From the NCBI GenBank assembly GCA_002411105.1, contig DHQX01000031.1:22142-61056 (forward strand): a stretch of DNA of 38,915 nt, in the 5' to 3' direction. Each line of letters opens with the position of its first letter. The stretch's first letter is position 1. Below the pieces are notes generated by a model. That model was not told where the DNA came from. It saw only the letters and a list, made by a program, of their open reading frames with translations, and did no database searches. Source of the stretch: Christensenella sp. UBA5327. Lineage in GTDB: Bacteria; Bacillota; Clostridia; Christensenellales; Aristaeellaceae. This document shows, in pieces, positions 8,384 through 15,868 of this stretch. A program made the translations under genes and the position numbers.

Positions 8384-8400
8384 ATACAAGGAGGAAACCC

Positions 8401-11400
8401 ATGCCCCGATGGACCGCCAGGCAGCAGCAGGCCATTGACGCCCGGAACCCCCGAGTGCTGGTATCCGCCGCCGCGGGCAGCGGCAAGACCAGCGTATTGG
8501 TGGAGCGGGTGCTGTCCATGCTCAGAGAAGGGATGAGCCTGGAGCGGCTTTTGATCCTCACCTTCACCAATGCTGCGGCGGGCGAGATGAAAAGCCGGCT
8601 GGCGCAGAAGCTGGGGGAGGAGGCGGCAGGGAACCCGGCGCTTTTAAGCCAGCTTTACCTGGTGGACCGGGCGGATATCAGCACGCTGCATTCCTTTTGC
8701 AAAAAGCTGGTGCAGCGCTATTTCCACGCCGCGGGCACCGACCCCAACGCCCGCGTTGCCGACGAGCAGACCGCCCAGGCGCTGTTTGACGGAGCGCTGG
8801 AGGAGGCGCTGGACGCGCTGTATGAAAACCCGGGGGAGGACGACCAGAACCTCATCGACCGCTTCAAGGAAGCGGAGATCGTCCAGATGACCGGTGAGCT
8901 GCACAATTTTCTGATGGCCCAGGGCGACCCCTGGGGCTGGCTTGAGGCCAGCCTGGACTATCCTGACGCGCAAGCGCTTCCGGCCCACCCCTGGGGCCGG
9001 GTGATGCGCCGGGAGGCGCTGCTGTCCCTTGAGGGCGCCCTGGGGATGGTGGCGGAGGCGGAGGCGCTGTGCCTCTTGCCGGGCGGCCCCGTGCGCTATC
9101 TGGACGCGCTGCAGGATGACAAGGCGCTGATCAATGGCTATCTGCGCGCCCTGGCCCAGGAGGATGGCTATGCGGGGCCGTCCCCGGCCTTCACCCGGCT
9201 GCCCACCCGCGCCAAGGGGGAGGAAGCCCCGGCGCTTGCTGCCCGGGCCAAGGACCTGCGGGACGCGGCCAAGGAGGCGGTGAAAGAGGCGCTTGCCCTG
9301 ATGCCTGAAAACCAGGAGCAGGCGGAAACCTGGGCCGGGGAAATCTCCCTGACCCTGCCCGCGCTCAGAGCCCTGGCCCGCCTCACCCGGGAGGTGAACG
9401 CGCGCTACCAGGCGCTGAAGGCCGAGCGCACCCTGTGGGACTACAATGACCTGGAGCACTTCGCCCTCAAAGCCCTGAACCATCCGGAGGTGGCCCAGGA
9501 GGCAGCGGGCAGCTATGACGCGCTGTTTGTGGATGAGTATCAGGACATCTCCCACATCCAGGAGGCGATCATCAGGCAGCTGCACGCAAGCCAGAACAGC
9601 CTGTTTATGGTGGGGGATGTGAAGCAGAGCATCTACCGCTTCCGCCTGGCGGATCCCAGCCTTTTCCTGGCGCACCAGCAGCGCTTTGGCCGGGATCCGG
9701 AGGGGGAGGAGCGGGTGATCACGCTCAGGGAGAACTTCCGCTCCCAGCCCAACATCCTGGAGAGCGTGAACCTGGTGTTTGAAAACACCATGCGGGAGAC
9801 TGTGACTGAGATCGCCTATGACCAGGAGGCCAGGCTCTCTGCCGGGCGGGAAAGCGCTGGCGGCGGCGAGCCGGTGGAGCTGTGGCTGATCGACCGGGAC
9901 GCCCAGGCGCAGGAGCAGGACGCCGATGACAGCGTCTGGGAGGATGAGGAGGCCGGGGAGGAGTTTCCGGACCTGGTGGACAGCGCCTTTGACTATGAGG
10001 CGCGGCTGATTGCCCAGCGCATCCTGCAACTGCGTGGGGAGATGATGCCGGATCAGGACGGGAGCCTGCGCCCCATCCGCTATCAGGACATGGCGGTGCT
10101 GCTCAGAAGCGGGGTGCGCCGGGGGGCGGCCCTGGCTCGGGTGCTGGGGGAGGCGGGCATCCCCGCCTATTCGGACATGGACGCCGGGTTTTTCAGCCTG
10201 CCCGAAGTGCGCGACGCGGTGAATCTGCTGCGGGTGCTGGACAACCCCCGGGATGACGAGCGGCTGCTGTCGGTGTTGGCAAGCCCGGTGTTTGGCCTCA
10301 GCCCCCAGGCGCTGGCTTCCCTGCGCCAGCACAACCTGGACAGCCGGGTGCCGCTGCACCGCAATTTCTTTGAGATGGCGGAGCGTGAGCCCCGCATGGG
10401 CGCTGTGGCGCAGCGCCTGGCCCACTGGCGCTTCCTTTCTGAAAACATGCCCCTGGAGCGCTTTGTCAGGAGGCTGCTCCGGGAATCCGGGCTATACACC
10501 CTGGCGGGCGCACGGCCGGAGGGGGAGCTGCGCCGGGCCAACCTGCGCCTGCTGGCCACCCTGGCGGCCCCTGCGCCTGACCCTCAGTCCCTGCACGCGT
10601 TCATCCAGCGTGTGGACAGCGCCGGCAAGGAAAGCCGGCAGCGCAGCGCCAGCCTGGGGGAGCAGGAAGACGTGGTGCGGGTGATGACGCTGCACAAGTC
10701 CAAGGGGCTGGAGTTCCCGGTGGTGTTCCTGCCGGACCTGGCCAGCCAGTTCAGCCGGAAGAAGGACCGCTCCCCCCTGATGCTGGACGCGGCCACCGGC
10801 ATGGCGCTCACCCTGGTGAAGCCGGAGGAAAAGCTGAAAAAAGGCACCTTTGCCACCCGGGCTATGGCCGTGAAGAAGAACCGGGAGGAGAAGAGCGAGG
10901 AGGCGCGCCTTCTCTATGTGGGCATGACCCGTGCCCGGGAGCGGCTGATCCTGGTGGCCTCCCCCGCAAACCGGGAGACCGCCCTGGCCCGCTGGGCCAG
11001 GGAACAGAATGACTATGCCGTGGGGGCCGCTGGCAGCATGCTGGACTGGGTGGGTGCCTGCCTGCACGAAGCCATCGCCCTGGGGCATGATGCGCCCTTT
11101 GAGCTGGCGGGCAGCCGCTGGCTGGTGTATCACCGGGGGATTGACAGCCTGCCTCGGATGGGCCAGGTGGAGGAGGTGTCAGCGCCTTTACTGGGGGAAG
11201 CAGCGCCCACGCAGGAGATCAGCCAGCGCTTTGCCCAGCCGCCCCAGCCCCCTGCGCTGCCGCTTAAAAGCTCGGTCACGGCCCTTGTCACCGGCCGCCT
11301 GGGGCTGGGCACCGAGGATGAGGAGGAGACGCCGGACACCAAGCGCCGGGAGCTGATTCGGCCCCTGCCCCTGGCCCCGCTGCCCCAGCTGCGGGATGAC

Positions 11401-11952
11401 AAGCTCCTCTCCGCTGCCCAGCGGGGCATCGCCACCCACCGCGCCTTAGGGGCGCTTGACCCGGCGGCCCACACCGCGCTGATGGGGGAGGAGATGGCGG
11501 CAAAGCTCGGGGGGAACCTGGACGATCTTGCCGCCCGGGGCCTGATCACCCGGCAGGAGCGGGCAGCGCTTGATGAGGGTGCCCTTGCCGCTTTTTTTGC
11601 AAGCGATCTTGCCCGGCGCATGGCAGAAAGCCAAGAGCGCCAGCGGGAGTGGCCCTTTACGCTGAAGGTGGAGGGGGGCATGCTGCTCCAGGGGGTGCTG
11701 GACGCTTGCTTTATGGAGGATGGCGCCTGGGTGCTGGTGGACTTCAAGACTGACCGGGGCGACCGGGAGGAGCTGCGGGCCAAGTACGAGGCCCAGATGC
11801 GCTGGTATATGCGCGCGCTTAGAGACATCACCGGTATCCCGGTCAAGGAGGCCTGGCTGTACCTGCTCCACCACCGGGAGGCGGTGCGGGTGGTGGAGAA
11901 AAGGCCCATCCGGCTGCACACGGGGGCTTCCTTGCCACCCGAGCCCCAATAG
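8401..11952 (+). CDS. addA: AddA subunit of the AddAB helicase-nuclease
   Basis: This 1183-residue UvrD-type ATPase with a C-terminal nuclease processes DNA double-strand ends for RecA in the AddAB (RexAB) complex. The Walker A motif SAAAGSGKTS is at about residues 21-30. Helicase motifs follow: VDEYQD near 377, GDVKQSIYRFR near 405, MTLHKSKGLEFP near 762 and LLYVGMTRARERL near 837. The nuclease has RGIATHRALG near 1009 and the PD-(D/E)XK core VLVDFKTDR near 1111, so both activities look intact. AAGGAGG precedes the ATG. In most Bacillota addB lies directly upstream; here the preceding genes are the DUF1801 pair, so addB must be elsewhere or outside the window. Confidence 0.96.
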   Translation: MPRWTARQQQAIDARNPRVLVSAAAGSGKTSVLVERVLSMLREGMSLERLLILTFTNAAAGEMKSRLAQKLGEEAAGNPALLSQLYLVDRADISTLHSFCKKLVQRYFHAAGTDPNARVADEQTAQALFDGALEEALDALYENPGEDDQNLIDRFKEAEIVQMTGELHNFLMAQGDPWGWLEASLDYPDAQALPAHPWGRVMRREALLSLEGALGMVAEAEALCLLPGGPVRYLDALQDDKALINGYLRALAQEDGYAGPSPAFTRLPTRAKGEEAPALAARAKDLRDAAKEAVKEALALMPENQEQAETWAGEISLTLPALRALARLTREVNARYQALKAERTLWDYNDLEHFALKALNHPEVAQEAAGSYDALFVDEYQDISHIQEAIIRQLHASQNSLFMVGDVKQSIYRFRLADPSLFLAHQQRFGRDPEGEERVITLRENFRSQPNILESVNLVFENTMRETVTEIAYDQEARLSAGRESAGGGEPVELWLIDRDAQAQEQDADDSVWEDEEAGEEFPDLVDSAFDYEARLIAQRILQLRGEMMPDQDGSLRPIRYQDMAVLLRSGVRRGAALARVLGEAGIPAYSDMDAGFFSLPEVRDAVNLLRVLDNPRDDERLLSVLASPVFGLSPQALASLRQHNLDSRVPLHRNFFEMAEREPRMGAVAQRLAHWRFLSENMPLERFVRRLLRESGLYTLAGARPEGELRRANLRLLATLAAPAPDPQSLHAFIQRVDSAGKESRQRSASLGEQEDVVRVMTLHKSKGLEFPVVFLPDLASQFSRKKDRSPLMLDAATGMALTLVKPEEKLKKGTFATRAMAVKKNREEKSEEARLLYVGMTRARERLILVASPANRETALARWAREQNDYAVGAAGSMLDWVGACLHEAIALGHDAPFELAGSRWLVYHRGIDSLPRMGQVEEVSAPLLGEAAPTQEISQRFAQPPQPPALPLKSSVTALVTGRLGLGTEDEEETPDTKRRELIRPLPLAPLPQLRDDKLLSAAQRGIATHRALGALDPAAHTALMGEEMAAKLGGNLDDLAARGLITRQERAALDEGALAAFFASDLARRMAESQERQREWPFTLKVEGGMLLQGVLDACFMEDGAWVLVDFKTDRGDREELRAKYEAQMRWYMRALRDITGIPVKEAWLYLLHHREAVRVVEKRPIRLHTGASLPPEPQ

Positions 11953-11960
11953 GATAAAAT
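11932..11960 (+). promoter_or_regulatory. Promoter for smpB inside the end of addA
   Basis: TTGCCA (11932-11937) and TAAAAT (11955-11960) are separated by 17 bases. The promoter overlaps the addA stop codon and lies 29 bases ahead of the smpB start. Confidence 0.65.
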
Positions 11961-11989
11961 AACAGGCACAGAAAGGAGGGTGCGGAGAC

Positions 11990-12466
11990 ATGAGAACCAA
12001 GGGCATCAAGCCGGTTGCCGACAACCGCCGCGCCCGTCATGACTATTTCGTGGAGGAGAGCTACGAGTGCGGCATTGAGCTCAAGGGCACCGAGGTCAAA
12101 TCCATGCGCCAGGGCCGGGTCAACCTGAAGGAGTCCTTCGCCCGGGTCAAGGATGGCGAGGTGTTTGTGGAGGGCATGCACATCAGCCCCTATGAGCAGG
12201 GAAGCATCTTCAACACCGACCCCTTGAGGCCCAAGCGCCTGCTGCTGCACAAAAGTGAGATCAGAAAACTTCAGGCCCAGGTGATGCGCCAGGGGATGAC
12301 GCTGATTCCGCTGAAGGTCTACCTGAAAGACGGACGGATGAAGCTGGAGCTGGGCGTGTGCCGGGGCAAGCACCTGCATGACAAGCGGGATGACATGGCC
12401 GAGCGCGATGCCAAACGGGACATGGAGCGGGTGATGCGCCAGAGCGTGCGCGCAGGAAGGGAATAG
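11990..12466 (+). CDS. smpB: SsrA-binding protein SmpB
   Basis: This 158-residue RNA-binding protein is required for trans-translation. It binds the tRNA-like domain of tmRNA and carries it to stalled ribosomes. Family features are complete: the N-terminal NRRARHDYFVEESYECGIEL segment, the ELKGTEVKSMRQGRVNLKES core, and a basic C-terminal tail with the conserved GKHLHDKR motif. AGGAGG (11974-11979) and GGAGA (11984-11988) lie before the ATG. Its partner ssrA begins 86 bases downstream with its own promoter, a common arrangement in Bacillota. Confidence 0.97.
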   Translation: MRTKGIKPVADNRRARHDYFVEESYECGIELKGTEVKSMRQGRVNLKESFARVKDGEVFVEGMHISPYEQGSIFNTDPLRPKRLLLHKSEIRKLQAQVMRQGMTLIPLKVYLKDGRMKLELGVCRGKHLHDKRDDMAERDAKRDMERVMRQSVRAGRE

Positions 12467-12480
12467 GCCCGGGGCCGCCG

Positions 12481-12509
12481 TTGTTCATGCTTTTATCCTG
12501 TGGTATAAT
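12481..12509 (+). promoter_or_regulatory. Promoter of the tmRNA gene
   Basis: TTGTTC (12481-12486) and TATAAT (12504-12509) are separated by 17 bases, and a TGG just before the -10 box gives an extended -10. Transcription would start near 12516, about 37 bases ahead of the mature tmRNA 5' end. Confidence 0.75.
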
Positions 12510-12515
12510 AGATAG

Positions 12516-12548
12516 GGTGGAGAACCGCTCTGATTGTCGGTTTCCACC
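12516..12548 (+). other. Hairpin in the tmRNA 5' leader
   Basis: GGTGGA (12516-12521) pairs with TCCACC (12543-12548), and AACC (12523-12526) pairs with GGTT (12539-12542), with a single bulged G and a 12-base loop. There is no T-run, so it is not a terminator. It ends four bases before the mature tmRNA and could mark a processing site. Confidence 0.4.
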
Positions 12549-12552
12549 GCCT

Positions 12553-12903
12553 GGGGGTGCACCGGTTTCGACGGGGATCGTCGGGTGCATGGCAAGCGAG
12601 CCGCGGCCCCTGAACCGCGTAACAACGGGGAAAAACAATAACGGACAACAATCAGAAATTAGCCTTCGCGGCCTAAGCCCGCGAACGTCGGCCGCAAGCG
12701 CTCACGGCTTGCGTCACCGGCGCAAATGATGTGAGGAACAGGGCCACCTAAGCTTTGCGGTGAACCCGGTAAAATGAAGCTACCAAGCCCGGCAGCCTGA
12801 CGGCGGGCGGCCGGAGGCGGGAAATTCAAACCACCGTCTGCGCTCGGAGAAATCCATGTTTCTGAATCTTCGGACAGGGGTTCGATTCCCCTCACCTCCA
12901 CCA
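12553..12903 (+). ncRNA. ssrA: Transfer-messenger RNA (tmRNA)
   Basis: This 351-base one-piece tmRNA rescues stalled ribosomes together with SmpB. The acceptor stem GGGGGTG (12553-12559) pairs with CACCTCC (12893-12899), followed by A and an encoded CCA. The D-loop-like GGTTTCGACGGGGAT and the T-arm GGGGTTCGATTCCCC are present. The tag frame ends at the TAA at 12674-12676. Reading back in frame gives GKTITDNNQKLAFAA, with GGA at 12629 as the likely resume codon. The G-K-T start resembles the Bacillus tag. The C-terminus LAFAA differs from the usual ALAA. The exact resume codon is an inference. Confidence 0.96.
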
Positions 12904-12942
12904 AACCGGGAAGCCAGTAATTACATGGCTTCCCGGTTTTTT
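12904..12942 (+). terminator. ssrA intrinsic terminator
   Basis: A perfect 13-bp stem (12904-12916 with 12926-12938) has a 9-base loop and a six-T run (12937-12942), starting directly after the encoded CCA. On the other strand the same stem could also stop leftward transcripts of the corrinoid operon, but it has only a short T-run there. Confidence 0.92.
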
Positions 12943-13039
12943 GTTGATTTGCAAGGCTTTTTTGTTTCCAACTATTGCGCTAGACGCGACGGATCAACAG
13001 GCCTTGATACATCATGCTACGATAAGATCATCGTGGTAT

Positions 13040-13975
13040 CTATATGTTTCCGGTAAAAGCTTCTTGAAAGACTCCATCATGCAAACCTGTAAAAGGATCG
13101 GTTGAATGGTCAGAAACAATTGTGAACTTGTGTGGGCTATCAGTGAGGCGCGGGATCAGCACGCGGTCAATCTTTCTTAAAAACGATTGCTTTTCGGCAA
13201 GGCTCAAACGATGGGACGCTTCATCCGCACCGTTGATATGCAGCAACACAAAGGGATAATCATCAGCAGCCTGGATTGCGGCTTTTGCTTTTGCTACCAG
13301 GTTGGTGTCCGTTTCACCTATGGTTCCAGACACTGGCATGATGTCCATGCCCGTCATGCGCGCAATGCCCTTGACGACATCAGTTGCCGTGATGACTGCG
13401 GCACGCTTGTCAAAGGGCGACAAAGCGGCAGGGCGGGATTGACCCCAGGGAAGCAGGCAAGACCCAATATGAAAGGAATGACGAACGATCTTGCTTAATA
13501 GATCTGATCCCACCGGCATCACCTCATCCAAGGATGCGCCAATAAACTGATAGGGTGGATAGGTGCTTAAACCAGGCAGGCAATCCGCTTGACCCGGCAA
13601 CACCAACAGGCCTTTGTAGGTACCGAGGTGATAGTAGTCTGCACCTGCTCCTGGAGAAAAATGTGATGGGGCTTGGGTATGCCCCGAAATTCGCTGATCG
13701 CGGCTTAGCTTCACCCAACTTGTGCGCAGGATGAGATCATTTTCTTGTACTTCAATGCCCGCACCTAAGGCATCCGCATAGCCCCGCAGGTGATAAGGGA
13801 CGTTCTGATAACCAAGCAGGGTCAGGATGCAAGTCAGGCTTTCGGGCTGGCGGCCTTCGGGCACGGTACGGATGCGTTTTCGTTGAGGCAATGAGTGCAA
13901 ATTCGGATAATCCTCAACCCGAAAATGATCATCTGTCATGCCATCAATGATGCACAAAATTTCGCCCAAACTCAC
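13040..13975 (-). CDS. ApgM-like (cofactor-independent phosphoglycerate mutase family) protein at the end of the cobalamin operon
   Basis: This 311-residue protein belongs to the alkaline-phosphatase superfamily. An N-terminal IIDGM motif has the metal-binding Asp11. A TVPEGRQPESLTCILTLLGY segment carries the probable nucleophile Ser46. A HINGADEASH motif and a C-terminal SDHSTDP motif (near residues 288-294) complete the metal sites. These match archaeal-type ApgM. It is the last gene of the operon and overlaps cbiP by 4 bases. ApgM homologues are thought to act as amino-acid kinases in some threonine pathways (recalled knowledge). Here CobD needs L-threonine phosphate, no PduX/BluE-type kinase was found, and CobC already covers alpha-ribazole phosphatase. 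I therefore infer a possible threonine kinase role. Glycolytic mutase activity is the alternative. Confidence 0.8.
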   Translation of the reverse strand: MSLGEILCIIDGMTDDHFRVEDYPNLHSLPQRKRIRTVPEGRQPESLTCILTLLGYQNVPYHLRGYADALGAGIEVQENDLILRTSWVKLSRDQRISGHTQAPSHFSPGAGADYYHLGTYKGLLVLPGQADCLPGLSTYPPYQFIGASLDEVMPVGSDLLSKIVRHSFHIGSCLLPWGQSRPAALSPFDKRAAVITATDVVKGIARMTGMDIMPVSGTIGETDTNLVAKAKAAIQAADDYPFVLLHINGADEASHRLSLAEKQSFLRKIDRVLIPRLTDSPHKFTIVSDHSTDPFTGLHDGVFQEAFTGNI

Positions 13976-14838
13976 AAACCCGCGTTCATGATTTGATAGA
14001 TATTTTTCATGTCCATTGCATCCCGAATGGCTTGCGCAAGGCCATCATATTGCGACTCCCGCTCCGCTTTTGCCTCTGCCTTCATGCCCTGATCGGGGGC
14101 GGAGGCAGCCTGGCACAGCTGCATGGATTGACTATCTTCCTCGGGCAGGTTGATGTCCAGCATGGGCAATACGCCAATGACAGGCTTGTGTGTCAGGCCT
14201 TCAATCATTTGGATGCCTGGCTTTAACAAATCAAGATCCCCCCTGAACTTGTTGATGATCACACCTTTGATGATGTCCTGTTCTTCTTTTGTAAGCAGCG
14301 CCATGGTGCCAAACAGCTGGGCAAACACGCCGCCGCGGTCAATATCGCCAACCAACAAAACAGGAGACTGGCAGAGTTTGGCCAAGCCCATGTTAACAAT
14401 GTCATTGTCCTTCAGGTTGATTTCCGCCGGGCTTCCCGCGCCTTCAATGACAATGATGTCATTGGCATCTGATAAAGAATGGAAAGCTTGTAGAATGTCC
14501 GGAATTAAGCTGGTTTTGTAGCGGAAATAATCAGCCGCCTTCATATGTCCGCGGGAGACGCCGTTCACAATGACTTGGGAACCCATGTTGCTTTCTGGTT
14601 TGAGCAAAATGGGGTTCATGCGCACATCCGGTGGAATGGCGGCTGCTTCGGCTTGCAGCGCTTGTGCCTGGCTCATGAGCAAACCTTCCTGGCTTGTATA
14701 CGCAAAAGAGGACATGTTCTGGCTTTTGAACGGGGCAACCCGCCAACCATCCTGTTTGAACACCCGGCACAGCCCGGCACATAACAGACTTTTCCCGGCC
14801 GAGGACATGGTTCCTTGGATCATGATGGTTTTAGCCAT
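13972..14838 (-). CDS. cbiP: Cobyric acid synthase CbiP lacking the glutaminase domain
   Basis: Normal CbiP/CobQ (about 500 residues) amidates four side chains of adenosylcobyrinic a,c-diamide, using glutamine through a C-terminal class I glutaminase domain. This copy has 288 residues. The ATP-dependent synthetase domain is complete: GTMSSAGKS P-loop (residues 9-17), APFKSQNM, DVRMNP, EGAGSPAEINL and VGDIDRGGVFA. After LPEEDSQS (near 238) comes an Ala/Gln/Glu-rich linker of about 24 residues. The protein then resumes with YDGLAQAIRDAMDMKNIYQIM, which is the normal extreme C-terminus of full-length CbiP. About 230 residues of glutaminase are therefore absent, with both flanks kept in frame. 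It overlaps cobD by 8 bases and the ApgM-like gene by 4. Confidence 0.93.
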   Translation of the reverse strand: MAKTIMIQGTMSSAGKSLLCAGLCRVFKQDGWRVAPFKSQNMSSFAYTSQEGLLMSQAQALQAEAAAIPPDVRMNPILLKPESNMGSQVIVNGVSRGHMKAADYFRYKTSLIPDILQAFHSLSDANDIIVIEGAGSPAEINLKDNDIVNMGLAKLCQSPVLLVGDIDRGGVFAQLFGTMALLTKEEQDIIKGVIINKFRGDLDLLKPGIQMIEGLTHKPVIGVLPMLDINLPEEDSQSMQLCQAASAPDQGMKAEAKAERESQYDGLAQAIRDAMDMKNIYQIMNAGL

Positions 14839-15868
14839 GAAGCACCTCCTTTAAGGCAGTGATCAGTTTGAGGTTGTTTTCTCTGGTCTGTACGCCAATG
14901 CGTATAAACAAGCTGGATAAGCCAGTATAGTTGCCGCAGTCCCTCACCAGAATGCCCTGTGCAAGGAGTTTGCTGTAAAGCGGCATATGATGTTTTAACA
15001 ACAGGTAGTTTGCCTCACCAGGGAAAACCGCCAAGCCCAAATCTTGCAAACTCTTTTGCAGGAATTCTCGCTCTTCCTGAATGAAAACCCGTGTTCGCTT
15101 GGGCCAATCCGCATCTTTCAAGGCGGCCAGGCCAGCAGCCTGCGCAGGGCCGGATACGCTCCAGGTTGCGCCGAAAGTACTGATCTTATCAAGCATCGCC
15201 ACATTTGAGCAAAGCAGGTATCCCAAGCGAAAACCTGCCATGGAATACATTTTGGTAAAGGCCCGCAAGATCAACAGCCTTGGATAGTCCTTCATCACAT
15301 CCACCATGGATTGCCCGGAAGTGAAATCAATAAAGCACTCGTCCAGCACCAAATAAGCACCAACTTTCTGGCAGCGCTCTGCGACATCTAATAAGAAGGC
15401 AAAGGGGATCAAGCGTCCTGTAGGGTTGTTGGGGCTGCAAAGGAAAACCAATTGTACTTCATTTGTGATGGCATCCAGGAAGCCATCGTCAACATCAAAG
15501 TAACTCTCTTCCCTCAATGGATGCTGTACGATTTGTCCGCCGTAGGCCAGCACAGCGCGCTCATATTCGGAGAAGGCGGGGGCAGTGATCAGGGCCTTCC
15601 CCGGGGCAAAGCATGCACAGATTCGATAAATCAAGTCCGCCGCACCATTGCCGCATTGGATGTACTTTGGATCCATGTCATGATGGAAGGCGATGGCATT
15701 CGTTAGTTCCCTGCATGATGCATCTGGATATCGCTGAAAACCATCCAAGCCCGCAATGATCGCCTCTTTCACCCCCGCAGGATAGCCCAGGGGGTTGATG
15801 TTGGAAGAAAAATCCAGCACAGGCTGGGGATGGATGTAGATGTTGCCGCCATGGTCATAACGCTGCAT
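14831..15868 (-). CDS. cobD: L-threonine-O-3-phosphate decarboxylase CobD
   Basis: This 345-residue PLP enzyme of the class I/II aminotransferase fold makes (R)-1-amino-2-propanol phosphate from L-threonine phosphate, the linker attached by CbiB. Visible features are the N-terminal LDFSSNINPLG motif, CSPNNPTGRL near residues 144-153, VLDECFIDF near 174-182 and the PLP lysine Lys206 in FTKMYSMAGFRLGY. It overlaps cbiB by 14 bases upstream and cbiP by 8 bases downstream, consistent with translational coupling. The similar histidinol-phosphate aminotransferase is the main alternative, but the operon context and the SSNINPLG motif favour CobD. Confidence 0.94.
   Translation of the reverse strand: MQRYDHGGNIYIHPQPVLDFSSNINPLGYPAGVKEAIIAGLDGFQRYPDASCRELTNAIAFHHDMDPKYIQCGNGAADLIYRICACFAPGKALITAPAFSEYERAVLAYGGQIVQHPLREESYFDVDDGFLDAITNEVQLVFLCSPNNPTGRLIPFAFLLDVAERCQKVGAYLVLDECFIDFTSGQSMVDVMKDYPRLLILRAFTKMYSMAGFRLGYLLCSNVAMLDKISTFGATWSVSGPAQAAGLAALKDADWPKRTRVFIQEEREFLQKSLQDLGLAVFPGEANYLLLKHHMPLYSKLLAQGILVRDCGNYTGLSSLFIRIGVQTRENNLKLITALKEVLHG

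Noticed and set aside
8644..10425. 593-codon open frame on the minus strand inside addA
   Set aside because: It is antisense to a complete AddA with all motifs; long antisense frames are expected in very G+C-rich coding sequence, and the translation has no recognisable domain.
12481..12729. Plus-strand open frame of 82 codons across the ssrA promoter and 5' half
   Set aside because: It lies in the tmRNA gene, out of frame with the tag, and has no ribosome binding site.
13010..13040. Small inverted repeat (ACGAT/ATCGT) after the ApgM-like gene as operon terminator
   Set aside because: The stem is only five base pairs and there is no T-run on the minus strand.
14053..14124. cbiP shortness explained as a frameshift or ordinary pseudogene
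   Set aside because: The frame continues through the junction into the true C-terminal segment of CbiP, and overlaps with both neighbours are intact.
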